Of a stretch of 9,665 nucleotides of DNA, positions 1 to 7,023 are shown piece by piece (position 1 is the stretch's first letter; every line of letters starts with the position of its first letter). The DNA is from CAMLHP01 sp035707845. Lineage in GTDB: Bacteria; Gemmatimonadota; Gemmatimonadetes; Gemmatimonadales; GWC2-71-9. Location of the stretch: assembly GCA_035707845.1 (NCBI GenBank), contig DASSTP010000227.1, positions 1-9,665 on the forward strand, written 5' to 3'. Under the pieces are notes generated by a model. The model was not told where the DNA came from and did not search any database. It saw only the letters and a list, made by a program, of their open reading frames with translations. Made by a program: the position numbers and the translations under genes.

Positions 1-1532
1 GACTCGCAGAGGTTGGCCATCGAGACGCTGTGCGCCCAGGTGCCTGGCGCTTCCACCGCGAGCCGCCGGAGCAGCGGACGCGATGGATCGGCCAGCTCCA
101 GCAGGGTGAGGTCGGTGGTGCGGTGCGTCGCCGATTCCGCAAACGGGAGAAGCAGCATGGCCAGCGAGACGCTCACCACCGCGCTCACGTACCCCGCGAA
201 CAGGCTCTCGACCAGCTGCGATTCGGTCCAGCCCAGCTGCACGGCGGCCGCTATGGAGCCCAGGGCGTAGGCGCAGGCCAGGAGGCCCACGGTCACGTAT
301 ACCCGCGAGCGCCGCCGGATGGCGCGGACGCTCATCGCGGCCGCCGTGCCCGCCACCACGCCAAAGAGCATCGCAGGCGTCGGCTTGAGCAGCCATTGCT
401 GGCCGAGCAGCGTGGCCATGCTGAGGGCGGCCACCACGGCGATGCGGCCGTTGTACAGCATCGCGATCACGAGAATGGCGAGCGGCAGCGGCAGGAATTC
501 CGTGCGGTCGGGGAACGCCGCGATGACGCCCCGCGAGAGGAGCACGGTCGCGATGAGCAGCAGCGCGAGGAACGCCATTTCCCGCCAGTCGGCGTAGGTC
601 TCGCGCCGATAGAGCATGAGCAGGAGCCAGAACGGGGAGAGCAGCAGGATGTCGGCCAGGAGCCCGCCGGCGAAGCCCCGGCTCAGCACGTCGGTCGGGC
701 CCAGCTGGCGCAGCCGCTCGCGCAGGCTCACCAGCTTGTCGTGGATCTCCGGCGTGACGCGATCACCCGAGTTCACGATCGCCTCGCCCGCAATCACCCG
801 GTAGCGCAGCGAATCGACCCCCAGCCGCCGCTGTCCGCGCCGGCTGGCGGTAAGGTCCTGGTCAAAGACGACTGTGGGCCGGTAGAAACTTGCCGCGATG
901 CGGCGGAAGACGCGCTGGCCCAGCGCATCCGCGTCGGGCACGGCGGCGCGGTCCGACCGCTCGACAAAATCGGAGAAGGTGATGAGCGAGGAGCGAGGCA
1001 CCAGGCGCTCCTGGTCGCCCCGCATGAGGCTCACCGATTCGCTCGATTCGCCGCGCACCTGGCCGGCGTCGGCCACGCCCTCGGAGAGCACGGTGGTGAC
1101 AAACCGCACCAGGCTGTCCGCCATGCGCCCGCGCGCGGGCGAGCGCGCGAGCCACGCCGCCTCATCGGGCGAGAGACTGACCAGCCGCGAGTCGCCGGCA
1201 CGCGCCACGATGCCCGGACCGGATGGGGCCGCCGCCTCGACCAGGCTCAGGAACTCCTTGAGCGCCGCCACCGCGGAATCCCGCGCGGTCGCGTCGAAGC
1301 GATACACCGGCGGCACCGTCTGGGCGCGTTCCGCCTGCTCCCGGGCAATCTCCTCATCCGACTTCCGCACCACGTACGACACCGGGGCGACCACGGTCCG
1401 GTCGGCCCGCGCACCGACCTGCCAGGCCGGAATGGTGACCACGTCGGGCGACGGGAACGTGAGCTGGGTGACCAGCGCCACCAGCAGGACGAGGCCCCAG
1501 CGAAGGAGGTGATCCCGCCACGGCGTGGCCAT
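1..1532 (-). CDS. 7TM-HD membrane phosphohydrolase (YqfF/PgpH type), 3'-truncated by the window
   Basis: The reverse strand from the ATG at 1532 is open for 510 codons to the window edge. Seen in the translation: an N-terminal hydrophobic segment (about residues 8-22), then a soluble region of roughly 250 residues. That region ends in VIAGEAIVNSGDRVTPEIHD, which fits the end of the 7TMR-HDED extracytoplasmic domain. Several hydrophobic helices follow (about 289-460), and the visible end, EAPGTWAHSVSMANLCE, has the first HD-domain metal-ligand His at about 501. Members of this family with PgpH function hydrolyse c-di-AMP to pApA at the inner membrane face. That activity is inferred here, because most of the HD catalytic domain lies outside the window. 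The start codon overlaps the phoH stop by one base (TGATG), which implies translational coupling. The phoH-yqfF order is conserved in many bacteria, often followed by ybeY and era. Family assignment is confident; substrate is not. Confidence 0.93.
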   Translation of the reverse strand, partial: MATPWRDHLLRWGLVLLVALVTQLTFPSPDVVTIPAWQVGARADRTVVAPVSYVVRKSDEEIAREQAERAQTVPPVYRFDATARDSAVAALKEFLSLVEAAAPSGPGIVARAGDSRLVSLSPDEAAWLARSPARGRMADSLVRFVTTVLSEGVADAGQVRGESSESVSLMRGDQERLVPRSSLITFSDFVERSDRAAVPDADALGQRVFRRIAASFYRPTVVFDQDLTASRRGQRRLGVDSLRYRVIAGEAIVNSGDRVTPEIHDKLVSLRERLRQLGPTDVLSRGFAGGLLADILLLSPFWLLLMLYRRETYADWREMAFLALLLIATVLLSRGVIAAFPDRTEFLPLPLAILVIAMLYNGRIAVVAALSMATLLGQQWLLKPTPAMLFGVVAGTAAAMSVRAIRRRSRVYVTVGLLACAYALGSIAAAVQLGWTESQLVESLFAGYVSAVVSVSLAMLLLPFAESATHRTTDLTLLELADPSRPLLRRLAVEAPGTWAHSVSMANLCE

Positions 1533-2482
1533 CAGCCGCCCTGGTCCTCCGCATAGGCGCGGATGATCTCGCGCACCAGGCGGTGACGCACCACATCGGA
1601 CTCCTGCAGGTAGCAGAAGCCGATGCCGTCGATGCCCTGCAGCACCCGCTCGATCTGGACCAGCCCGGAATCCTCCCGTCTCGGCAGGTCGATCTGGGTC
1701 TTGTCGCCCGTCACGACGGTCTTGCTGTTCACGCCGAGGCGGGTGAGGAACATCTTCATCTGGGCCACCGTGGCGTTCTGCGCTTCATCGAGAATGATGA
1801 ACGCATCCGCCAGGGTGCGTCCCCGCATGTACGCGAGGGGCGCGATCTCGATGGTGCGGGTTTCCAGTGCCCGCTGCACCCGGTCATGCGGCATCATGTC
1901 TTCGAGGGCGTCGTAGAGCGGACGCAGGTAGGGGTCCACCTTGGCCTGCAGGTCGCCGGGGAGGAAGCCAAGCGACTCACCCGCCTCCACCGCGGGGCGG
2001 GCCAGGATGATGCGACGCACCCGCTTCCGCGCGAGCGCCTCGATGGCCTTGGCCACGGCGAGGTAGGTCTTGCCGGTGCCCGCCGGACCGATCCCGACGA
2101 CGATGTCGTTGGTGGCGATGGCCTGGACATAGTCACGCTGGCCCTGCGTGCGCGCCACGATGGCGCGGCGCAGGCCCGGCAGCACGATCCGTCCCTCGGG
2201 AACGTTGGCCGGCATCTCGACCGGGCCTTCACTGACCAGCCGGCTCACGTCATCGGCGGTGACCGGCTCACCCATCCGGGCCAGGTCGATCAACCCCTGC
2301 ACCACCGGCGTGGCGCGCTCCACCTGCTCGGCGGTGCCGCTCAGCGCCAGCGCATCGCCCCGGTAGCTCACGCGCACGTCAAGCTGTTTCTGGAGTTCGG
2401 CCAGGGTCGCGTCGTTGACGCCGGTCAGCAGGAGCGGATCGGCTCCCTCAGTCGAGAGCCGGTGGGTCATTTCGTCAGGCAC
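1532..2482 (-). CDS. phoH: PhoH family P-loop ATPase (YbeZ/PhoH-like)
   Basis: The protein has 316 residues, the usual length for bacterial PhoH. The N-terminal part (about 20-70) resembles the small nucleic-acid-binding region that precedes the ATPase. Walker A is GPAGTGKT (132-139). Next come the family block ARPAVEAGESLGFLPGDLQ (161-179) and Walker B FIILDEAQN (228-236), and then VVTGDKTQIDLP (257-268). PhoH/YbeZ proteins are cytoplasmic ATPases linked to RNA metabolism and to YbeY-dependent ribosome maturation; the exact substrate is unsettled. The start is GTG at 2482, chosen because GAGGT (2488-2492) lies 5 nt upstream. The in-frame ATG at 2470 has no ribosome binding site. The gene lies 132 bp downstream of aspS, across a heptamer-repeat region, and its stop overlaps the start of the 7TM-HD gene by one base, so the two are co-translated. 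Confidence 0.96.
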   Translation of the reverse strand: MPDEMTHRLSTEGADPLLLTGVNDATLAELQKQLDVRVSYRGDALALSGTAEQVERATPVVQGLIDLARMGEPVTADDVSRLVSEGPVEMPANVPEGRIVLPGLRRAIVARTQGQRDYVQAIATNDIVVGIGPAGTGKTYLAVAKAIEALARKRVRRIILARPAVEAGESLGFLPGDLQAKVDPYLRPLYDALEDMMPHDRVQRALETRTIEIAPLAYMRGRTLADAFIILDEAQNATVAQMKMFLTRLGVNSKTVVTGDKTQIDLPRREDSGLVQIERVLQGIDGIGFCYLQESDVVRHRLVREIIRAYAEDQGG

Positions 2483-2487
2483 AGGTT

Positions 2488-2492
2488 ACCTC
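2488..2492 (-). promoter_or_regulatory. Shine-Dalgarno site of phoH
   Basis: GAGGT on the reverse strand lies 5 nt before the GTG at 2482, and it decides the GTG start over the downstream ATG at 2470. The site is inside a two-codon reading frame, ATG AGG TAA (2494-2486), so a ribosome starting there would sit directly over it. Confidence 0.55.
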
Positions 2493-2494
2493 AT

Positions 2495-2543
2495 GAGCTG
2501 TGAGCTGCGAGCTGTGAGCTGTGAGCTGAGGGCTGAGAGCTGT
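2495..2543 (+). repeat. Heptamer repeat array, forward arm (7 units)
   Basis: Seven contiguous 7-nt units read GAGCTGT, GAGCTGC, GAGCTGT, GAGCTGT, GAGCTGA, GGGCTGA and GAGCTGT, a consensus of GAGCTGW. The array lies between the phoH start and the aspS stop. It faces a second array of the same unit in opposite orientation (2556-2638), with about 12 nt between them, so the transcript of either strand could fold into a long imperfect hairpin. It encodes no protein and shows no T-tract typical of an intrinsic terminator. Confidence 0.9.
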
Positions 2544-2555
2544 GCGAAGGTGCCG

Positions 2556-2638
2556 CTCATGGCTCATAGCGCATAGCGCATAGCTCATAGCTCATAGCTC
2601 TCAGCTCTCAGCTCTTAGCTCTTAGCTCTCAGCTCCAG
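2556..2638 (-). repeat. Heptamer repeat array, inverted arm (11 units plus a partial one)
   Basis: On the forward strand the units run CTCATGG, CTCATAG, CGCATAG x2, CTCATAG x2, CTCTCAG x2, CTCTTAG x2 and CTCTCAG, then CTCCAG. Read on the reverse strand they are GMGCTNN-type units (GAGCTAT, GCGCTAT, GAGCTAA, GAGCTGA). Adjacent units are often identical pairs, which points to duplication by slippage or unequal exchange. The array extends into aspS: the last eight codons and the TAA stop (2615-2638) are made of repeat units. Confidence 0.9.
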
Positions 2639-4387
2639 ATTCAACGCGTCCAGATCCCGCCGCTCCACCACCGTCGGCGCGCCTTCGAACAGCGCGCGCG
2701 CCGCGGTGGTCTTGGGAAACGCGATCACGTCCCGCAGCGACGTCGCGCCGGCCAGCAGCATGGCCAGCCGGTCGAGGCCCAGGGCAAAGCCGCCGTGGGG
2801 CGGCGCACCGGCCGCGAGGCCATCGAGCAGGAACCCGAAGCGGCGGCGGATTTCATCTTCCGGAATGCCCAGCAGCCGGAAGATGGTTTCCTGCACCCCG
2901 GGATCGGTGATCCTGATGGAGCCGCTGCCCAGCTCGTTGCCGTTGTACACGGCGTCATAATGCAGCGCACGACAGCTCGCTGGATCGGACTCGAGCCGCT
3001 CGAGATCGTCCGGATGAGGCGCCGTGAACGGATGATGCGCCGGAACGTGCGCGCCGGTCTCGGGCTCGAGCTCGAACAGGGGAAAGTCGGTGATCCACAC
3101 GAAGGCGTGCCGGGTGCGAGGCGTGACGTCGCTACGGCGGCAGAGCGCGCTGCGCACGGCGTGCAGCGCCGCCGACGTGACCGCATCCGGACCGCTCACG
3201 GCGAGCAGCAGTGTGTCTTCATCCGCCTCGAGGCGCGCCACCGTCTCGGTGCCCAGTGCCTTGACGCCCTGCCCTTCCCAGCCCGACGCAGTGCGTCGCG
3301 CCCAGATGAGCCCGCCGGCGCCGGCGGCCTTGGCGTCAGCTGCCAGCTGGTCGAGGTCCTTTCGGCTCAGCGCCGCACCCTGCGGCATCAGGATGCCGCG
3401 CAGGCGACCGCCACCGGCAATCGCCTCGCGCAGGAATGGCGCGCCGTCGGCTCCGATTGTCCCGGTAAGGTCCTGGATCTCCAGGCCGAACCGCAGGTCG
3501 GGCTTGTCGACTCCATAGCGCTCCATGGCATCGCGCCAGGCCAGCCGCGGGAACGGGTGCGCGACGTCCTGGCCCGCGGCTCGCCAGAGGTCCACCAGGA
3601 CCTGCTCCACCACCCACTCGACATCCTCGGCGCTCACGAACGAGGCCTCGAGGTCGATCTGGGTGAACTCGGGCTGCCGGTCGGCGCGCAGGTCTTCATC
3701 GCGGAAGCAGCGCGCAATCTGGAAATACCGGTCGTAGCCCGCGACCATGAGGAGCTGCTTGTAGATCTGGGGCGACTGCGGGAGGGCGTAGAATTCCCCC
3801 GGGTGCACCCGGCTCGGCACCAGGTAGTCGCGCGCTCCCTCGGGCGTCGGCTTGGTGAGGATCGGCGTTTCGATCTCGAGAAAGCCCAGGTCGCTCAAGG
3901 TCCGCCGGGCCTGCTGGGTGAGCCGGTGCCGCAGGATCAGGTTGCCCTGGAGCTCGGGACGCCGCAGGTCGAGGATCCGGTGCTTGAGGCGCAGTTCCTC
4001 CGCGGCGAGCTCCTCCCCTTCCTTCCGCGCCACCGGAATGGCGGGCGTCGCCGCGGGTCCCACCACGCGCAGCGCGGTGACGTGGACTTCGACGTCGCGT
4101 GTGCGCAATGACGAATCACGGGCCGGTTCGGGACGCCGGTCCACCGTTCCCTCCACGACGATCACCGATTCAGCCCCAAGCTGCGCTGCTGTCTCCATCA
4201 CGCTCGCCGGGGTCCAGCGCGGATCGAACGAGAGCTGAACGAGGCCTTCACGATCTCTCAGGTCCACGAAGACCAGGCCGCCGAGGTCGCGGACGCGGTG
4301 CACCCAGCCACCGAGCCGCACCTCGGTGCCCACTTCGGCAAGGGTCAGCGCGCCACAGTAATGGCTCCGGAGGGCCGTGGCCGTCAT
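2615..4387 (-). CDS. aspS: Aspartyl-tRNA synthetase
   Basis: A 590-residue class II synthetase of the usual bacterial length, which charges tRNA(Asp) with aspartate in the cytoplasm. Domains in order: an N-terminal OB-fold anticodon-binding domain (about 1-110, with GGWVHRVRDLGGLVFVDLRD at 26-45); motif 1 (about 168-186, FLEIETPILTKPTPEGARD); motif 2 with FRDEDLRADRQPEFTQIDLE (228-247); the bacterial GAD insertion (about 290-420); and motif 3 with GGFALGLDRLAMLLAG (532-547). Residue 35 after the RD pair is Leu, as in the discriminating E. coli enzyme; non-discriminating Pseudomonas-type enzymes have His there. That suggests, weakly, an Asp-specific enzyme. AAAGAGG (4392-4398) lies 4 nt before the ATG. 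The EIIA gene is 46 nt upstream, so co-transcription is likely. The final residues (LNLELRAKS) are encoded by the heptamer repeat array. Confidence 0.98.
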   Translation of the reverse strand: MTATALRSHYCGALTLAEVGTEVRLGGWVHRVRDLGGLVFVDLRDREGLVQLSFDPRWTPASVMETAAQLGAESVIVVEGTVDRRPEPARDSSLRTRDVEVHVTALRVVGPAATPAIPVARKEGEELAAEELRLKHRILDLRRPELQGNLILRHRLTQQARRTLSDLGFLEIETPILTKPTPEGARDYLVPSRVHPGEFYALPQSPQIYKQLLMVAGYDRYFQIARCFRDEDLRADRQPEFTQIDLEASFVSAEDVEWVVEQVLVDLWRAAGQDVAHPFPRLAWRDAMERYGVDKPDLRFGLEIQDLTGTIGADGAPFLREAIAGGGRLRGILMPQGAALSRKDLDQLAADAKAAGAGGLIWARRTASGWEGQGVKALGTETVARLEADEDTLLLAVSGPDAVTSAALHAVRSALCRRSDVTPRTRHAFVWITDFPLFELEPETGAHVPAHHPFTAPHPDDLERLESDPASCRALHYDAVYNGNELGSGSIRITDPGVQETIFRLLGIPEDEIRRRFGFLLDGLAAGAPPHGGFALGLDRLAMLLAGATSLRDVIAFPKTTAARALFEGAPTVVERRDLDALNLELRAKS

Positions 4388-4433
4388 GCGGCCTCTTTCT
4401 TCGTCTGGCAGGTCATGGATGCATGCGATGCGC

Positions 4434-4889
4434 TCAGCGCGATTCCGCCTCGGCCAGCGCGTGGTAGAAGGCTTCCCCGCTCGGCGCTGCCAGCAGCTGG
4501 CGGCGCAGGTCTTCGCTGCGCGCCAGCCGCGCGATGCGGCTCAGCGCCTTGACGTGCTGGCCGGCGCAGCGCTCCGGGCCGACCAGCATGAAAAAAACCT
4601 GCACCGGCTCGCCATCGAGCGCGTCAAAGGCGATCCCGCCCTGCGTCCTGCCAGCCACGGCGGCGAGATCGGGCATGCTCGAGGAGCGGCCGTGGGGGAT
4701 GGCGATGCCGAACCCGATCCCGGTGCTCAGCACCTGCTCGCGCTCCTTGACAGCGCGGAGCACGTCACCAGGGTCGCCGCCCGATTGCTGGACCAGCAGT
4801 TCCGCGAGTTCCTGCAGGACGCCGGCCTTGTCCGTGGCCGCGAGCGGAACCCGTATACGCTGCGGCGTCAGGAGCTGGCTCAGGAGCAT
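4434..4889 (-). CDS. PTS EIIA type 2 (fructose/nitrogen, PtsN-like) domain protein
   Basis: A single-domain, 151-residue protein matching the EIIA type-2 fold. It opens MLLSQLLTPQRIRVPL and carries the phosphorylation-site block STGIGFGIAIPHGR with the phospho-His at 66, followed by the family blocks GIAFDALDGEPVQVFFMLVGPE (85-106) and HVKALSRIARL (112-122). Such proteins accept phosphate from HPr/NPr. Orphan copies usually regulate rather than transport, and no EIIB/EIIC gene is visible here, so a regulatory role is inferred. The reading frame is open upstream of 4889, but residues before the ATG at 4889 do not resemble the family, so I start there even though no clear ribosome binding site precedes it. 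It is divergent from rlmN and 46 nt upstream of aspS. The stop lies in a GCGCTCAGCGCGA stretch identical to one at the end of panD. Confidence 0.9.
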   Translation of the reverse strand: MLLSQLLTPQRIRVPLAATDKAGVLQELAELLVQQSGGDPGDVLRAVKEREQVLSTGIGFGIAIPHGRSSSMPDLAAVAGRTQGGIAFDALDGEPVQVFFMLVGPERCAGQHVKALSRIARLARSEDLRRQLLAAPSGEAFYHALAEAESR

Positions 4890-4915
4890 GCGCAGAACGG
4901 GGGCGACATGGGTCA

Positions 4916-4944
4916 AACGTAACCGCCAACCTGAAGTGCGACAA
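4916..4944 (-). promoter_or_regulatory. Possible sigma70-type promoter for the EIIA-aspS transcript
   Basis: On the reverse strand TTGTCG (4939-4944) and TACGTT (4916-4921) are separated by exactly 17 nt and end about 26 nt before the EIIA ATG. The match to TTGACA/TATAAT is only partial (4/6 and 3/6). The position in the divergent gap supports it more than the sequence does. Confidence 0.3.
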
Positions 4945-4952
4945 GCAATTCT

Positions 4953-4969
4953 GGCCCCTCGGCGGGGCC
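4953..4969. promoter_or_regulatory. GC hairpin between the EIIA gene and rlmN
   Basis: GGCCCC (4953-4958) and GGGGCC (4964-4969) form a perfect 6-bp stem around a TCGGC loop. It ends one base before the possible GTG start of rlmN at 4971 and would block initiation there if transcribed, which favours the ATG at 4989. No T-run follows on either strand, so it does not look like an ordinary terminator. An operator or a chance GC palindrome are both possible. Confidence 0.35.
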
Positions 4970-4988
4970 CGTGAATTATCTTCAGGTA

Positions 4989-6056
4989 ATGAATGGCGAC
5001 GGTGGAATCCTGGACCTGGCCCCTGATGCCGCCCGCACCCGGATTGCGGCGTGGGTGGCCGCGCGGCGGCTGCCCGGCTACCGGGTCGAGCAACTGGTGC
5101 GGCGCCTCTGGGTGGCCCCGGTCGCGAGCTGGGCTGAGGCGACCGAGCTCCCCCGCGCGCTGCGCGGCGAGCTCGATGCGGAACTGCCCCTTGGGCGGCT
5201 GGCGCTCGACGTGGAGGAGACCTCGAGCGACGGCACCCGCAAGTACCTGTGGCGCCTCGCGGACGGCGAGGCAATCGAGTCGGTCCTCATCCCGACCGGA
5301 GCCCGCCGCACGCTCTGCATTTCATCCCAGGCCGGCTGCGCCCTCAAGTGCGCCTTCTGCGCCACCGGCACCATGGGTTTCCGGCGGAATCTTTCGCCGT
5401 TCGAGATCGCGGGCCAGGTGCGCGAACTGGTGCTCCGCAATGAGGCCGACAAGCCCTCCAACATCGTGTTCATGGGCATGGGAGAGCCCCTGCTCAACTG
5501 GCCAGCTGTGGACGTCACACTGTCCATCCTCAACCAGCCGGAGGGGTTCGGCATCGGAGCGCGTCACATCACGGTGTCAACGGTCGGCATCATTCCGGGC
5601 ATGCAGGCGTTTGCCCAGCGCCCGGAACAGTTCCGCTTGGCCATCTCGCTGCATGCGCCGACGCCGGCCCAGCGGCTCAGCATCATGCCGGTGCAGAAGA
5701 AATACGGCCTCGACGAGGTGCTGCGCGCCGCCGACGCGTTCCGGCGGCGGGTGACGTTCGAGTACGTGATGATCGCGGGAGTAAACGATGCGTTGGAGGA
5801 TGCTGACGTGCTTGCGGGACATGCCCGGAAGCTGGGCGCCTTCGTGAACATCCTGCCGCTCCATCCTGGTGGCGCTCCCGGGCTCACCCCAACGCCTGCG
5901 GGGCGCATCAACACCTTTGCGGCGCGGCTGCGCGGCCAGGGGATCGAAGCGACGGTGCGGCGCAGCCGAGGCCTGGACATCAGCGCGGCATGCGGCCAGC
6001 TCAAGGTTGAGGTCGAGCGACGGCGGCGGCGCAGCCACGCCTCCGACGTCAGTTGA
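4989..6056 (+). CDS. rlmN: Dual-specificity 23S rRNA (A2503-C2)/tRNA (A37-C2) methyltransferase, radical SAM
   Basis: A radical SAM RNA methylase that methylates C2 of A2503 in 23S rRNA and, in many bacteria, of A37 in some tRNAs. From the ATG at 4989 it has 355 residues, normal for the family. The Fe-S motif CALKCAFC (Cys 117, 121, 124) sits in SSQAGCALKCAFCATGTMGF. The preceding Cys110 (TLCISSQ) corresponds to the resolving Cys118 of E. coli. GMGEPLLN (about 163-170) is the SAM-binding region. RGLDISAACGQL near the C terminus holds the methyl-carrying Cys335 (E. coli Cys355). All catalytic residues are present. A GTG at 4971 would add six residues, but it abuts a strong hairpin; neither start has a well-placed ribosome binding site. 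The tail (ERRRRRSHASDVS) is basic. The stop overlaps the convergent dehydrogenase gene by 8 nt. Confidence 0.97.
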   Translation: MNGDGGILDLAPDAARTRIAAWVAARRLPGYRVEQLVRRLWVAPVASWAEATELPRALRGELDAELPLGRLALDVEETSSDGTRKYLWRLADGEAIESVLIPTGARRTLCISSQAGCALKCAFCATGTMGFRRNLSPFEIAGQVRELVLRNEADKPSNIVFMGMGEPLLNWPAVDVTLSILNQPEGFGIGARHITVSTVGIIPGMQAFAQRPEQFRLAISLHAPTPAQRLSIMPVQKKYGLDEVLRAADAFRRRVTFEYVMIAGVNDALEDADVLAGHARKLGAFVNILPLHPGGAPGLTPTPAGRINTFAARLRGQGIEATVRRSRGLDISAACGQLKVEVERRRRRSHASDVS

Positions 6057-7023
6057 CGGTGTTGCGTGGCCGCTCGCCGCGCTCCCAGGCCGCTATGTTC
6101 TCCAGCACCAGCTCGCCCATGGCCGTCCGGGCCTCGATGGTGGCACTGCCCATGTGCGGCAGCAGGACCGCGCGCTCGGAGCCAAGCAGCCCGGGGTGCA
6201 CCGCTGGTTCCTGCTCGTAGACATCAAGCCCGCAGCCGGCCAGCTGGCCGCGAGCCAGCGCCGCCGCGAGTGCCGGTTCATCTATCACCGCTCCGCGCGC
6301 GGTGTTGATGAGCAGCGCGTGGGGCTGCATGAGCGCCAGCCGGCGTCCATCGATGAGGTGATGCGTCTCTGGTGTCAGGGGACAGTGCAGCGAGAGCACA
6401 TCAACCGCTTGCACGAGTTGATCGAGATCCGTCACCTGTGTGGCCTGAAATCCGGCAAGCCGTTCGGCAGGAACGGCCGAGCGTGAGTGGTACTGGATCT
6501 TCATGCCCAGGCCACAGGCCGCACGGCGCGCGGTTTCTGATCCGATCCTCCCCATGCCCACAATGCCCAGTGTGCGACCGGTGAGCGCCACGCCCGGCAG
6601 GTGGGTCGGTGCCCAGCCGGTCCACTTCCCTGCACGCAGCTCGCGTTCGCCCTCACTGGCGCGCCGCGCCACCATCAGCATCAGCGTGATGGCCAGCTCG
6701 GCGGTGGCGTCGGTAAGTACGCCGGGTGTATTGGTGACGAGAATGCCATGCGCCCTGGCCGCGTCGAGGTCGATGTGGTTGACGCCGACGCCGTAGTTGG
6801 CAATCAGCCGAGTTCGTGGCGCATCAGGAATGTCCGCCGCGCCAATCGGGTCGGCGACGGTGCACACCAGCACATCGGTCGTTGCGAGCAGGGTACGGAC
6901 ATCGGGCCCGGAGCGCGCCCCCTCCACGGCGGGGAGCCGCAGGTCATGGCGGGCGGCCAGCTTCGCTTCGATGGAGGCGGGCAGGCGATGGGTGAGGCCG
7001 ACCAGCAACGGGGTCTTGGTCAT
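6049..7023 (-). CDS. D-isomer-specific 2-hydroxyacid dehydrogenase, glyoxylate/hydroxypyruvate reductase type
   Basis: An NAD(P)-dependent dehydrogenase of 324 residues, the usual length. The Rossmann motif is GMGRIG (156-161), inside TLGIVGMGRIGSETARRAA. The catalytic triad of the family is visible: Arg243 in NTARGAVIDE, Glu272 in DVYEQEP and His290 in LLPHMGSAT. YGVGVNHID (78-86) is the substrate-domain signature. The PHMGSAT ending resembles glyoxylate reductase/glycerate dehydrogenase proteins more than phosphoglycerate dehydrogenase, and there is no C-terminal ACT domain. It likely reduces glyoxylate or hydroxypyruvate in the cytoplasm, which fits the divergent glycerate kinase gene that would use the glycerate formed. 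GGAAG (7028-7032) lies 4 nt before the ATG, inside the kinase's coding start. The 3' end overlaps rlmN by 8 nt. Exact substrate and cofactor cannot be read from the sequence. Confidence 0.93.
   Translation of the reverse strand: MTKTPLLVGLTHRLPASIEAKLAARHDLRLPAVEGARSGPDVRTLLATTDVLVCTVADPIGAADIPDAPRTRLIANYGVGVNHIDLDAARAHGILVTNTPGVLTDATAELAITLMLMVARRASEGERELRAGKWTGWAPTHLPGVALTGRTLGIVGMGRIGSETARRAACGLGMKIQYHSRSAVPAERLAGFQATQVTDLDQLVQAVDVLSLHCPLTPETHHLIDGRRLALMQPHALLINTARGAVIDEPALAAALARGQLAGCGLDVYEQEPAVHPGLLGSERAVLLPHMGSATIEARTAMGELVLENIAAWERGERPRNTVN

Noticed and set aside
1503..1515. Fragment of a 16S rRNA gene
   Set aside because: Only the terminal 13 nt match. The surroundings are coding sequence of the 7TM-HD protein with no other rRNA similarity.
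30..1556. Long forward-strand open frame (508 codons) opposite the 7TM-HD gene
   Set aside because: It is rich in His, Arg and Gln with no recognisable domain, and is antisense to a clear family protein. This is the usual mirror frame in GC-rich DNA.
1583..2503. Forward open frame of 306 codons antisense to phoH
   Set aside because: It is His/Arg-rich and covers exactly the conserved phoH gene, so it is a composition shadow.
2495..2638. CRISPR array
   Set aside because: The repeats are 7 nt, contiguous and without spacers, and there are no cas genes nearby.
2795..4111. Forward open frame of 438 codons antisense to aspS
   Set aside because: aspS is unambiguous on the other strand with all class II motifs; this frame shows low-complexity composition and no motifs.
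4434..5093. A 219-residue version of the EIIA protein starting at 5093
   Set aside because: The added 68 residues overlap the rlmN coding region and do not resemble EIIA; the domain begins at the ATG at 4889.
6797..7021. N-terminal extension of the glycerate kinase frame
   Set aside because: These 75 codons are antisense to the dehydrogenase gene and do not resemble the kinase family; the domain begins after 7022.
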